Shown here in pieces: positions 1-6,093 of a stretch of 16,010 bases of DNA (within the stretch, counting starts at the first letter, position 1; each line of letters starts with the position of its first letter). Below the pieces are notes generated by a model. The model did not search any database. It was not told the DNA's origin and saw only the letters and a program-made list of their open reading frames with translations. This stretch comes from Acetatifactor sp. GTDB lineage: Bacteria; Bacillota; Clostridia; Lachnospirales; Lachnospiraceae. The position numbers and the translations under genes were made by a program. Location of the stretch: NCBI GenBank assembly GCA_016303085.1, contig JAEDMI010000031.1, positions 1 to 16,010 on the forward strand, in the 5' to 3' direction.

Positions 1-864
1 CCAGGCCAGGTGCTTCCGCATTTCTCTGACTGCGGTGTACTCTCCCTTTGTCTCCAGCTGCAGCGCCGCATGGCGTAGAATCACTTCTTTCTTCTCTTTT
101 TTGTCCGGCTTCGGAAGCAGGGTTCCGTCCTCCAGAAACCGCACCGTCTCACGGAAAATCCATGGATTTCCCTGAGCTGCCCGGCCGATCATGACACCGT
201 CGCAACCCGTAGTCTCAAGCAGGGCTTTTGCCGCACGGGGGCTGTCCACATCCCCATTACCGATGACGGGTATTTTTACCGCCTCTTTCACCTGCCGGAT
301 GATATCCCAATCCGCTATCCCGCTGTAATACTGAGCTCTGGTACGGCCGTGTACTGCTATGGCAGCCACGCCGCAGCTTTCTGCAATCCTCGCAATCTCC
401 ACCGCATTCACGCTGTCCTCGTCAAAGCCCTTGCGGATTTTCACGGTGACAGGCTTTTTTACCGCCTTTACCAGCTTCGTCAGCAGTTCTTCTGCCAGTC
501 TCGGATTCTTCATCAGCGCGGAACCTTCCCCGTTGTTCACTACCTTTGGCACAGGACAGCCCATGTTAAAATCCAGAATAGCAAAAGGACGCTCCTCAAT
601 TCGTGCCGCCATATCTGCCACGATTTCAGGGTCGGAACCGAAAAGCTGTAGAGACGCAGGCGTCTCCCCCGGATGAATAGTCAGTAACTCCTCCGTGTTT
701 TTGTTATTGTAATAAATGGCTTTGGCGCTTACCATTTCCATACAGACAAGCCCCGCTCCCATTTCATGGCACAGCAAACGAAATGGCAGGTCTGTCACGC
801 CTGCCATGGGAGCCAAGATTACGTTGTTATCCAGAGTCACATTGCCGATTGTCAGTTTTGTCAC
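1..864 (-). CDS. dusB: tRNA-dihydrouridine synthase B (3' end cut by window edge)
   Basis: Flavin-dependent enzyme that reduces specific uridines in tRNA to dihydrouridine in the cytoplasm. The visible 288 residues form the FMN TIM-barrel. They include the N-terminal APMAGVTDLPFR signature (residues 18-29), NMGCP with the presumed catalytic Cys103, the VHGRTR segment (171-176) and the IGNGD and GVMIGRAA phosphate-binding strands (201-205, 223-230). Family members are about 320-335 residues, so roughly 35-45 C-terminal residues lie outside the window. I chose a GTG start at 862-864 because AGAAGGAG sits 5 bases upstream and the protein then begins MTKLTIGNV, matching the family; no ATG fits as well. 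It follows coaX by 25 bases and is probably the last visible gene of the birA-coaX transcript. The dusB assignment within the Dus family rests on overall resemblance to the bacterial NifR3/DusB type. Confidence 0.95.
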   Translation of the reverse strand, partial: MTKLTIGNVTLDNNVILAPMAGVTDLPFRLLCHEMGAGLVCMEMVSAKAIYYNNKNTEELLTIHPGETPASLQLFGSDPEIVADMAARIEERPFAILDFNMGCPVPKVVNNGEGSALMKNPRLAEELLTKLVKAVKKPVTVKIRKGFDEDSVNAVEIARIAESCGVAAIAVHGRTRAQYYSGIADWDIIRQVKEAVKIPVIGNGDVDSPRAAKALLETTGCDGVMIGRAAQGNPWIFRETVRFLEDGTLLPKPDKKEKKEVILRHAALQLETKGEYTAVREMRKHLAW

Positions 865-889
865 GATTACTCCTTCTTATAATTTTATC

Positions 890-1663
890 TTATCTGCAAT
901 TATTTTTTTCATAGATAATCCGAAGTCCGTCCAAGGTCAGGGAACTGTCATAGATGTGGATGGAATCCGTCTCGTCCGCAATCAGTCTTCCCAGACCTCC
1001 GGTAGCTACTACCTTCAGGTTTTTGATACCGCTCTCCTCCTGCATCTTGCGGATAATATATTCCGTTTGTCCTATCTGTCCGTATACCAGCCCCGCCTGC
1101 ATGCTGCTGATGGTTTCCTGAGCCAGTATGCTCTTCGGCTTTCTGATTTCAAAGTTGGGCAGCTTCGCTGCCTGAGTCCAGAGCGCCTCCGAACTGATTC
1201 GGATTCCGGGAGCGGTAACCCCCGCAGCAAACTCGCCCTTTTCCGTAATCAGGTCATAGGTGGTGGCGGTTCCGAAATCAAGCACCAAAACCGGGCCGCC
1301 GTACTTCTCATAGGCTGCCACTGCATCCACGATGCGATCTGCACCGATTGCTCTTGGGTCCTCCGTAATAATACGGATTCCCGTCTTAATCCCCGGTCCC
1401 ACAATCACAGGTCGGGTTCCGGTATACTTAACCAGCGAACCCAGCAGGGAATGCATCACATCGGGAACCACACTGGCCACAATGGAGCCCTCCAGCCCGG
1501 TAGCCTCAATACCCTTGTTTTTTAGCAGCTGAGTAATCATCACACCATACTCATCCGAGGTTCTGGGAGTCTTGGTCATCATACGGAAGGTACATTTCAG
1601 TTTCTCCCCATCGTACACACCAAGAGTCATATTCGTATTTCCCACATCAATTACTAATATCAT
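890..1663 (-). CDS. coaX: Type III pantothenate kinase
   Basis: Phosphorylates pantothenate, the first step of coenzyme A synthesis, in the cytoplasm. The 257-residue length is normal for CoaX. The ASKHA-fold markers are visible: DVGNTN (6-11) as phosphate loop, GADRI (107-111) with the conserved substrate-binding Asp109, DFGTATT (129-135) as second phosphate motif, and the TAPGI segment (150-154) that follows in this family. Type III enzymes typically need a monovalent cation and are not feedback-inhibited by CoA; that is family knowledge, not visible here. The ATG start is preceded by GGGAGG and GGAG. It lies between the small hypothetical gene (47-base gap) and dusB (25-base gap) in one direction, so co-transcription from the birA promoter is likely. 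Confidence 0.96.
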   Translation of the reverse strand: MILVIDVGNTNMTLGVYDGEKLKCTFRMMTKTPRTSDEYGVMITQLLKNKGIEATGLEGSIVASVVPDVMHSLLGSLVKYTGTRPVIVGPGIKTGIRIITEDPRAIGADRIVDAVAAYEKYGGPVLVLDFGTATTYDLITEKGEFAAGVTAPGIRISSEALWTQAAKLPNFEIRKPKSILAQETISSMQAGLVYGQIGQTEYIIRKMQEESGIKNLKVVATGGLGRLIADETDSIHIYDSSLTLDGLRIIYEKNNCR

Positions 1664-1710
1664 CTTCTCTCCGGCCTCCCAATTCTGCTGCCACAGATAT
1701 CACAGACATT

Positions 1711-2061
1711 TTAAGCGTTTTCTTCGTCTAACAGTGCGGTTACATCTTCCTTCAAAATAAATACCCTGTAGTACAGGCTCAACGATTCAAAAAGCTCCTG
1801 CCTGTTTCTGCGCACCTCAGACACCAACAGCCCACTACTGATTTCATCGTAATAAATGTCGTCATCATCCGCATTTGTCTCCATCACAACAGTTCCGTCC
1901 TCCTCAAAGGCGATAGTAAACACACCGCCCACCTCCTCGGTAAAGAGAACACATATTATATGCAGTTCCTCCTTAATGGAATCCGGAATCCCGTTGAACT
2001 GCTCGTTAAAATAATATTTCATCTCATAGGCGTTTGCCCCACAGAGCACTGTTTTCGCCAT
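1711..2061 (-). CDS. Small acidic conserved protein of unknown function (possibly DUF6145)
   Basis: A 116-residue protein with no catalytic motif that I can name. It starts MAKTVLCGANAYEMKYYFN and has a hydrophobic stretch IICVLFTEEVGGVFTIAF in the first half. An acidic patch (ADDDDIYYDE, about residues 64-73) follows, then an amphipathic, charged C-terminal helix (VRRNRQELFESLSLYYRVF). There is no signal peptide or membrane segment, so it is probably cytoplasmic. From memory it resembles DUF6145, a family found mainly in Lachnospiraceae; this could not be checked. The ATG has GAGAGG 7 bases upstream. It starts only 15 bases after the birA stop, and its ribosome-binding site nearly abuts that stop, so the two are surely co-transcribed and possibly translationally coupled. 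Its place between biotin ligase and pantothenate kinase hints at a cofactor-related role, but that is inference only. Confidence 0.85.
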   Translation of the reverse strand: MAKTVLCGANAYEMKYYFNEQFNGIPDSIKEELHIICVLFTEEVGGVFTIAFEEDGTVVMETNADDDDIYYDEISSGLLVSEVRRNRQELFESLSLYYRVFILKEDVTALLDEENA

Positions 2062-2076
2062 AGTAAGCCTCTCTTT

Positions 2077-3057
2077 CTATACGTATCCGTAAATTCCCCG
2101 AACCGATACCTCACCTGCGTACACCTTTTCCACGCGCCCATCCGGCAGTTCCACCAGCAGTTCGCCCACTTCATTAATACCGCGGGCTATCCCATTGTAT
2201 TCACCCTTAGGATCCAGAACACGAACCTCCCTGTCCCGGTTCACCAGCATTTCGTTATAACTGCCAATCAGCCCCGACAGATCCGCCTTCCCACGAAAGA
2301 CCTCGTAATGCTTTTCAAAAGCCTTCATAATATTTGCAACCAGCGCTGCCTTGGGAACCTTTCTCCCGCATTCTGCCTGCAGGCTTGTAGCTGTTGCCGC
2401 AAGTTCCGGCGCAAACTCCTGTAACCCCACATTGATACCGACGCCGATAACCACATGATGTATAAAGTCCCTCTCCACGCTCATTTCAGTCAGAATGCCG
2501 CAGATCTTTTTCCCGTTTGCCACAATATCGTTGGGCCACTTGATGCCGGCCTCCACCCCACAGGTTTCACGAATCCCTTCGGCCACCGCCAATGCCATCA
2601 CCAGAGTCACCATGGATGCTTTATCCGGTACATATTGCGGCTTTAGTATTAATGTGAAATAAACATTCAGCCCCGCCGGGCTGCTCCAGGTTCTGCCACG
2701 TCTTCCCCGGCCTGCCGTCTGCATATCAGCCACCACCAGAGCACCCTCCGGTGCACCATTGTCCGCGTCCAGCTTGGCGCGAAGGTTGGTGGAGTTGACG
2801 GCATCATAAAAACTCACCGGATGTCCCGCCCATTTGGTATCCATTCGGCTTTCCAGTTCGTTCTGCCCGAAAACCTCATCCTCCGATACCAGCAGGTAAC
2901 CTCGATTCTGCACAGCCTGAATACAGTAACCCTCTTTTTTCAGTTGGTTGATTGCCTTCCAGACAGCAGTGCGTGACACGCCAAAATGCTCACACAGCTC
3001 CTGTCCCGAGACATAGCTTCCCCGCTCCCGCAGGAGAGATAATATTTCTGCTTTCAT
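2077..3057 (-). CDS. birA: Bifunctional biotin-[acetyl-CoA-carboxylase] ligase / biotin repressor BirA
   Basis: Activates biotin to biotinyl-5'-AMP and transfers it to the lysine of biotin carboxyl carrier proteins. The extra N-terminal winged helix-turn-helix (about residues 1-60, with GVSRTAVWKAINQLKKEG) shows the repressor-capable class. The catalytic domain carries the biotinyl-AMP loop GRGRRGR (116-122), KWPND (173-177) with the biotin-contacting Lys, and GVGIN (205-209). A C-terminal SH3-like domain (about 275-326) includes the GIARGINEVGELLVEL strand. The 326-residue length is typical of HTH-BirA. The ATG is preceded by AGGTG 7 bases upstream, and a good promoter lies in the 94-base gap to argF. 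It heads a cluster with the small hypothetical gene, coaX and dusB. No biotin synthesis genes are in view, so its regulatory targets must lie elsewhere. Confidence 0.97.
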   Translation of the reverse strand: MKAEILSLLRERGSYVSGQELCEHFGVSRTAVWKAINQLKKEGYCIQAVQNRGYLLVSEDEVFGQNELESRMDTKWAGHPVSFYDAVNSTNLRAKLDADNGAPEGALVVADMQTAGRGRRGRTWSSPAGLNVYFTLILKPQYVPDKASMVTLVMALAVAEGIRETCGVEAGIKWPNDIVANGKKICGILTEMSVERDFIHHVVIGVGINVGLQEFAPELAATATSLQAECGRKVPKAALVANIMKAFEKHYEVFRGKADLSGLIGSYNEMLVNRDREVRVLDPKGEYNGIARGINEVGELLVELPDGRVEKVYAGEVSVRGIYGYV

Positions 3058-3112
3058 CGCAATACACCTTGCCCGCTTAGGCCGGCATCCTTACACTCGT
3101 CAAAAATTGCAA

Positions 3113-3140
3113 ATTATATTTCTCCTCAAACGGCTGTCAC
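3113..3140 (-). promoter_or_regulatory. Sigma-A-type promoter for the birA cluster
   Basis: On the minus strand there is a -35 GTGACA (3135-3140), a 16-base spacer and a perfect -10 TATAAT (3113-3118). It lies in the argF-birA gap about 56 bases before the birA start. No clear terminator for argF precedes it, so some read-through from argF is possible. Confidence 0.65.
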
Positions 3141-3151
3141 CGCTTTACATA

Positions 3152-4138
3152 CTATACAAGCGTAGCATACATTACCGCTTTGATGGTGTGCATGCGGTTC
3201 TCCGCCTCCTCGAACACCAGCGACTGTTCCGACTCAAACACCTCATCCGTAACTTCCATCTCCGTAATGCCGAAGCGCTCACCCATCTGGGCTCCGATTT
3301 TTGTCTTTAAGTCATGGAAAGCCGGCAGACAATGCATGAAGATTGCCTTCTCACCGGCATTCTCCATAGCTGCTTTATTTACCTGATAAGGGGAAAGCTC
3401 CTTTATTCGCTCTGTCCATACCTCGTCAGGCTCACCCATGGACACCCATACATCGGTATAGATGACATCGGCTCCCTTTGTACCTTCCTTCACGTCCTCC
3501 GTCAGTATAATGCTGCCGCCGGTCTGAGCCGCAATAGCCTTGCACTGCTCTACCAGAGCCTTGTCGGGGAAATACTTTTTCGTGGTACATGCCACAAAAT
3601 GCATGCCCATCTTAGCACATGCCACCATCAGAGAATTTCCCATGTTGTAACGGGCATCTCCCATGTATGTCAGCTTAATCCCTTTCAGATAACCGAAATG
3701 CTCTCTTATGGTGAGCAAATCCGCCAACATCTGGGTGGGATGAAATTCGTTTGTCAATCCGTTCCAGACAGGTACCTTGGAATACTTCGCCAGTTCCTCC
3801 ACAATCTCCTGTCCGAAGCCGCGATATTCGATTCCTTCAAACATACCGGCAAGAACCCTGGCAGTATCAGCGATACTCTCCTTCTTGCCAATCTGGGAAC
3901 CTGTAGGGTCCAGGTATGTGGTTCCCATCCCTAAGTCATGCGCCGCTACCTCGAAAGCACATCTGGTGCGGGTGCTTGTCTTTTCAAATATCAGGGCTAC
4001 ATTTTTTCCCCGCAGGATATCCACGGGAATCCCCTTTTTCTTTTTATCCTTTAAATCTGTCGCCACATCCAGAAGATATGTAATTTCCTCCGGTGTAAAA
4101 TCCAGCAGTTTCAAAAAATCCCGTCCCTTTAAATCCAT
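3152..4138 (-). CDS. argF: Ornithine carbamoyltransferase
   Basis: Converts ornithine and carbamoyl phosphate to citrulline in arginine synthesis; it could also run in reverse in the deiminase pathway. The 328-residue length is usual. Visible motifs are the carbamoyl-phosphate loop STRTR (55-59), HPTQ (133-136), the ornithine-binding DVWVSMGEP (229-237) and HCLP (269-272) with the catalytic Cys270. The sequence resembles the ArcB/ArgI-type branch more than short ArgF forms (for example FEKTSTRTRCAFE and ENRMHTIKA near the C-terminus). No arcA or arcC is adjacent, so symbol argF versus arcB is not settled. ATG start with AGGATGAG just upstream; the gene looks monocistronic, with its own promoter and a possible ARG box. 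It is not embedded in an arg operon within this window. Confidence 0.96.
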   Translation of the reverse strand: MDLKGRDFLKLLDFTPEEITYLLDVATDLKDKKKKGIPVDILRGKNVALIFEKTSTRTRCAFEVAAHDLGMGTTYLDPTGSQIGKKESIADTARVLAGMFEGIEYRGFGQEIVEELAKYSKVPVWNGLTNEFHPTQMLADLLTIREHFGYLKGIKLTYMGDARYNMGNSLMVACAKMGMHFVACTTKKYFPDKALVEQCKAIAAQTGGSIILTEDVKEGTKGADVIYTDVWVSMGEPDEVWTERIKELSPYQVNKAAMENAGEKAIFMHCLPAFHDLKTKIGAQMGERFGITEMEVTDEVFESEQSLVFEEAENRMHTIKAVMYATLV

Positions 4139-4168
4139 ATTCTCATCCTGCCTTTCCCAAATGATGTT

Positions 4169-4187
4169 CTGTTATTATCTATTCATT
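4169..4187 (-). promoter_or_regulatory. Possible ArgR operator (ARG box half-site) before argF
   Basis: The minus-strand segment AATGAATAGATAATAACAG matches one half of the Firmicutes ARG box well (TGAAT) but the other half poorly. It would sit at about +5 to +23 relative to the predicted start site, a position suited to repression by arginine-bound ArgR. The match is imperfect and the region is AT-rich, so this is tentative. Confidence 0.3.
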
Positions 4188-4198
4188 AATTTGTCTCC

Positions 4199-4227
4199 AA
4201 TATATTCTATAATATATCTTATCACAA
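4199..4227 (-). promoter_or_regulatory. Promoter for argF
   Basis: On the minus strand, -35 TTGTGA (4222-4227) is followed by a 17-base spacer and -10 TATATT (4199-4204). The predicted start gives a leader of roughly 55 bases. Confidence 0.55.
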
Positions 4228-4256
4228 GCTGTTTTTCAACCCCCTGCACCCACATT

Positions 4257-4288
4257 AAAAGAAGCCGGTTCACGAAAGAACCGGCTTC
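4257..4288 (-). terminator. Rho-independent terminator after the SPFH gene
   Basis: A perfect 11-bp stem (GAAGCCGGTTC at 4261-4271 with its complement at 4278-4288) and a 6-base loop are followed on the minus strand by TTTTAAT. It starts 27 bases past the SPFH stop codon and closes the nfeD-SPFH unit. The T-run lies only on the minus-strand side. Confidence 0.85.
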
Positions 4289-4314
4289 CTGGATATCCTA
4301 TAAATGATGCAAAA

Positions 4315-5232
4315 TTACTTTTTGCCGACTTCCTTCCATGCGGTTGCAAGACTTGCAATGCCCTGCAGCTCGGAGGGAAGAAGAATGGTATTAGCCTGGC
4401 CGTCAGCCACCTTCTCGAAGGCTTCCAGACTCTTAATCTTCAGTACTGCCTCGTCAGCTCCCGCTTCTTTCAGCATTCTGATACCGTCTGCATTTGCCTG
4501 CTGTACCTTCAGGATAGCCTCAGCTTCACCTTCTGCCTCACGAATCATCTTTTCCTTCTCAGCCTCTGCGCGAAGGATAGCGGACTGTTTATCAGCCTCT
4601 GCACGGAGAATAGCGGACTCCTTGGCGCCTTCTGCCTCCAGAATCTTTGCCTTCTTTTCACCTTCTGCACGGGTAACGGCTTCACGTCTCTCACGTTCAG
4701 CCTTCATCTGCTTCTCCATGGCATTCTGAATCTCTGCGGGAGGAATGATATTCTTCAACTCAACACGGTTTACCTTGATACCCCAAGGGTCTGTAGCGAT
4801 ATCCAAGGCTGCACGCATCTTGGTATTGATGGTCTCACGGCTGGTCAATGTCTGGTCCAGTTCCAGGTCACCGATGATGTTACGAAGGGTGGTAGCCGTC
4901 AGATTCTCGATAGCCATCATGGGATTCTCAACGCCATAGGTGAACAGCTTGGGGTCTGTAATCTGGTAGAATACAACAGTATCGATTCTCATGGTTACGT
5001 TATCCTTTGTGATAACGGGCTGAGGCGGGAAGTCAGCCACCTGCTCTTTTAAGTTTACACGTCTTGCAACCTTATCGATAAAAGGAACCTTTACATGAAA
5101 GCCTACAGACCATGTCCCCTGATAAGCTCCCAAACGCTCAATCACATATGCCTGTGCCTGAGGAACAATCTTAAAGCAGGACACAAGGATGATGAGAATA
5201 AGAACAACCAATGCAATTAATATCCATCCCAT
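4315..5232 (-). CDS. SPFH/band 7 membrane protein (stomatin / QmcA-like)
   Basis: A 305-residue membrane-anchored scaffold protein of the stomatin-prohibitin-flotillin-HflK/C superfamily. Residues 2-20 form one N-terminal membrane segment. The band 7 domain follows (about 21-170; QAYVIERLGAYQGTW, VPFIDKVARRVNLKEQ and the PWGIKVNRVELKNIIPP strand are typical). A long charged coiled coil runs about 170-245, then a C-terminal segment with NTILLPSELQG (281-291). The coiled coil contains near-perfect 11-residue repeats (AEGAKESAIL, AEADKQSAIL, AEAEKEKMI). ATG start, with GAGG 7 bases upstream. It follows the NfeD gene by 72 bases; NfeD-stomatin pairs are a well-known partnership, and these proteins are thought to organise membrane microdomains. 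It lacks protease motifs. Whether it acts like QmcA or HflC cannot be told from sequence. Confidence 0.93.
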   Translation of the reverse strand: MGWILIALVVLILIILVSCFKIVPQAQAYVIERLGAYQGTWSVGFHVKVPFIDKVARRVNLKEQVADFPPQPVITKDNVTMRIDTVVFYQITDPKLFTYGVENPMMAIENLTATTLRNIIGDLELDQTLTSRETINTKMRAALDIATDPWGIKVNRVELKNIIPPAEIQNAMEKQMKAERERREAVTRAEGEKKAKILEAEGAKESAILRAEADKQSAILRAEAEKEKMIREAEGEAEAILKVQQANADGIRMLKEAGADEAVLKIKSLEAFEKVADGQANTILLPSELQGIASLATAWKEVGKK

Positions 5233-5247
5233 ATTTTACCTCTTTCT

Positions 5248-5268
5248 GTACTGTATTCGTGACAGTAC
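5248..5268 (-). other. Intercistronic hairpin before the SPFH ribosome-binding site
   Basis: A perfect 7-bp stem, GTACTGT (5248-5254) and ACAGTAC (5262-5268), with a 7-base loop. On the transcript it ends only a few bases before the GAGG of the SPFH gene. It has no U-tract, so it is not a terminator. It may affect mRNA stability or translation of the second gene. Confidence 0.5.
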
Positions 5269-5304
5269 GCACTCTTATTTATGTTATCTCGTGATTCCGG
5301 CGCT

Positions 5305-5841
5305 TTACTGCTCCGGTCTCTGAGATTCCATCTCCTCCATCTGAGAAACGCTCATGGGCTCCGGAACCTGTTCCTTCGCGCTGTCGGGATTCAGCTTCTT
5401 CATCTGTTCATCAGGCTTTACAATCAGCTTAACTCCGCTGACAGAAACAACATCAACCACACTTCCCAAAGGAATTCTCATTGTATCATCCGCACTTCTT
5501 GCCGACCACTCCTGACGGCCTAAGGTCACCTGGCCGATTCCCTGTATATTGTCAATTTCTCCTGTCACAACGGCTTGACGGCCCACCATGCTCTCCACAT
5601 TAGTCTTTACCCGGTCTTTGTTAAAATACTTCACAGCAACCGGCCTCGTAAAGAACAACAGCAGCAGGGACACTGCCATAAAAAGAATAACCTGGAGCCA
5701 GATAGGTGCGTGCAGAAGAGTTGCCAGAATTGCCACCAGTGCACCGCCGGCAAACCATATTGTAGTCAGCCCCATGGTCAGCACCTCCACAACAATGGCA
5801 ACGATCAACAGTACAAGCCAGAAAATCATGTTTTCAGTCAT
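5305..5841 (-). CDS. NfeD family membrane protein
   Basis: A 178-residue protein of the short NfeD type without the serine-protease domain of long NfeD. It has three predicted membrane segments (about residues 5-22, 26-44 and 48-65), a loop, then a soluble OB-fold-like domain (about 83-143: VGRQAVVTGEI, GQVTLGRQEWSARS, GSVVDVVSVSGVKLIV). A polar, Glu/Gln-rich tail (144-178) follows. I chose the ATG at 5841 because AAAGGAG lies 8 bases upstream and the protein begins directly with the first membrane helix. The reading frame stays open to a GTG at 5925, but that extension would encode the structured leader and has no ribosome-binding site. It is the first gene of a two-gene unit with the SPFH protein; such pairs are thought to act together in membrane microdomains. 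Confidence 0.92.
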   Translation of the reverse strand: MTENMIFWLVLLIVAIVVEVLTMGLTTIWFAGGALVAILATLLHAPIWLQVILFMAVSLLLLFFTRPVAVKYFNKDRVKTNVESMVGRQAVVTGEIDNIQGIGQVTLGRQEWSARSADDTMRIPLGSVVDVVSVSGVKLIVKPDEQMKKLNPDSAKEQVPEPMSVSQMEEMESQRPEQ

Positions 5842-5865
5842 CTGATTCACTCCTTTACCTATTTT

Positions 5866-5912
5866 GCAAACCCGCGCTTTCAGCGTAGTTTCGCTTCCGC
5901 ATACCTGTTTGC
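5866..5912 (-). other. Second hairpin of the nfeD leader
   Basis: The arms GCAAAC (5866-5871) and GTTTGC (5907-5912) pair perfectly. Between them lies a small inner stem AGCG (5882-5885) / CGCT (5892-5895) with a 6-base loop. It sits in the predicted 5' untranslated region of nfeD, ending about 12 bases before the ribosome-binding site. I do not recognise it as any known riboswitch. Confidence 0.45.
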
Positions 5913-5920
5913 TCGTTAAT

Positions 5921-5973
5921 GGCACGTGAAAACCAAATGCCGCCTTCGGCGTCGCTTGGTTTTCTTATGTGCC
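5921..5973. repeat. Large nested inverted repeat upstream of nfeD
   Basis: Outer arms GGCAC (5921-5925) and GTGCC (5969-5973) flank perfect 9-bp middle arms GAAAACCAA (5928-5936) and TTGGTTTTC (5956-5964). These in turn flank an inner CGCC-TTC-GGCG hairpin (5941-5951). There is no T-run for use as a minus-strand terminator, and it lies just downstream of a strong promoter. Reading it as a leader RNA hairpin, an operator, or a REP-like interspersed repeat are all possible. Confidence 0.7.
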
Positions 5974-5974
5974 T

Positions 5975-6003
5975 ATTATATCTTAAATTCTTCTTTCAGG
6001 CAA
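5975..6003 (-). promoter_or_regulatory. Promoter for the nfeD-SPFH unit
   Basis: On the minus strand, -35 TTGCCT (5998-6003), a 17-base spacer and a perfect -10 TATAAT (5975-5980). Transcription would begin near 5968, inside the nested inverted repeat, giving a leader of about 125 bases. Confidence 0.65.
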
Positions 6004-6014
6004 TCCGTTTCTTT

Positions 6015-6038
6015 GCACGATGAGTGTCTTTATCGTGC
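6015..6038. repeat. Inverted repeat between terminator and nfeD promoter
   Basis: GCACGAT (6015-6021) and ATCGTGC (6032-6038) form a perfect 7-bp inverted repeat with a 10-base loop. It starts 12 bases upstream of the nfeD -35. It has no T-run, so it may be a regulator-binding site or a second RNA hairpin behind the hydrolase terminator. Confidence 0.5.
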
Positions 6039-6047
6039 GTCGTATGT

Positions 6048-6079
6048 AAAAAAGCGGTACCCCCTGCCGGTAGTACCGC
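6048..6079 (-). terminator. Rho-independent terminator after the cell wall hydrolase gene
   Basis: GCGGTAC (6054-6060) pairs with GTACCGC (6073-6079) and is followed on the minus strand by six T residues (6048-6053). It begins 14 bases past the stop codon. Confidence 0.88.
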
Positions 6080-6093
6080 CCATTCTCATGATT

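Noticed and set aside
716..1525. Plus-strand open frame of 269 codons opposite dusB/coaX
   Set aside because: It overlaps two well-supported genes in antisense and has no recognisable domain.
5842..5925. N-terminal extension of NfeD from a GTG at 5925
   Set aside because: It would translate the hairpin leader, lacks a ribosome-binding site, and would put 28 polar residues before the first membrane helix; the ATG at 5841 has a strong site.
5866..5973. Known riboswitch (c-di-GMP-I, c-di-AMP or similar) before nfeD
   Set aside because: The conserved core sequences of these classes are not present; only generic hairpins are seen.
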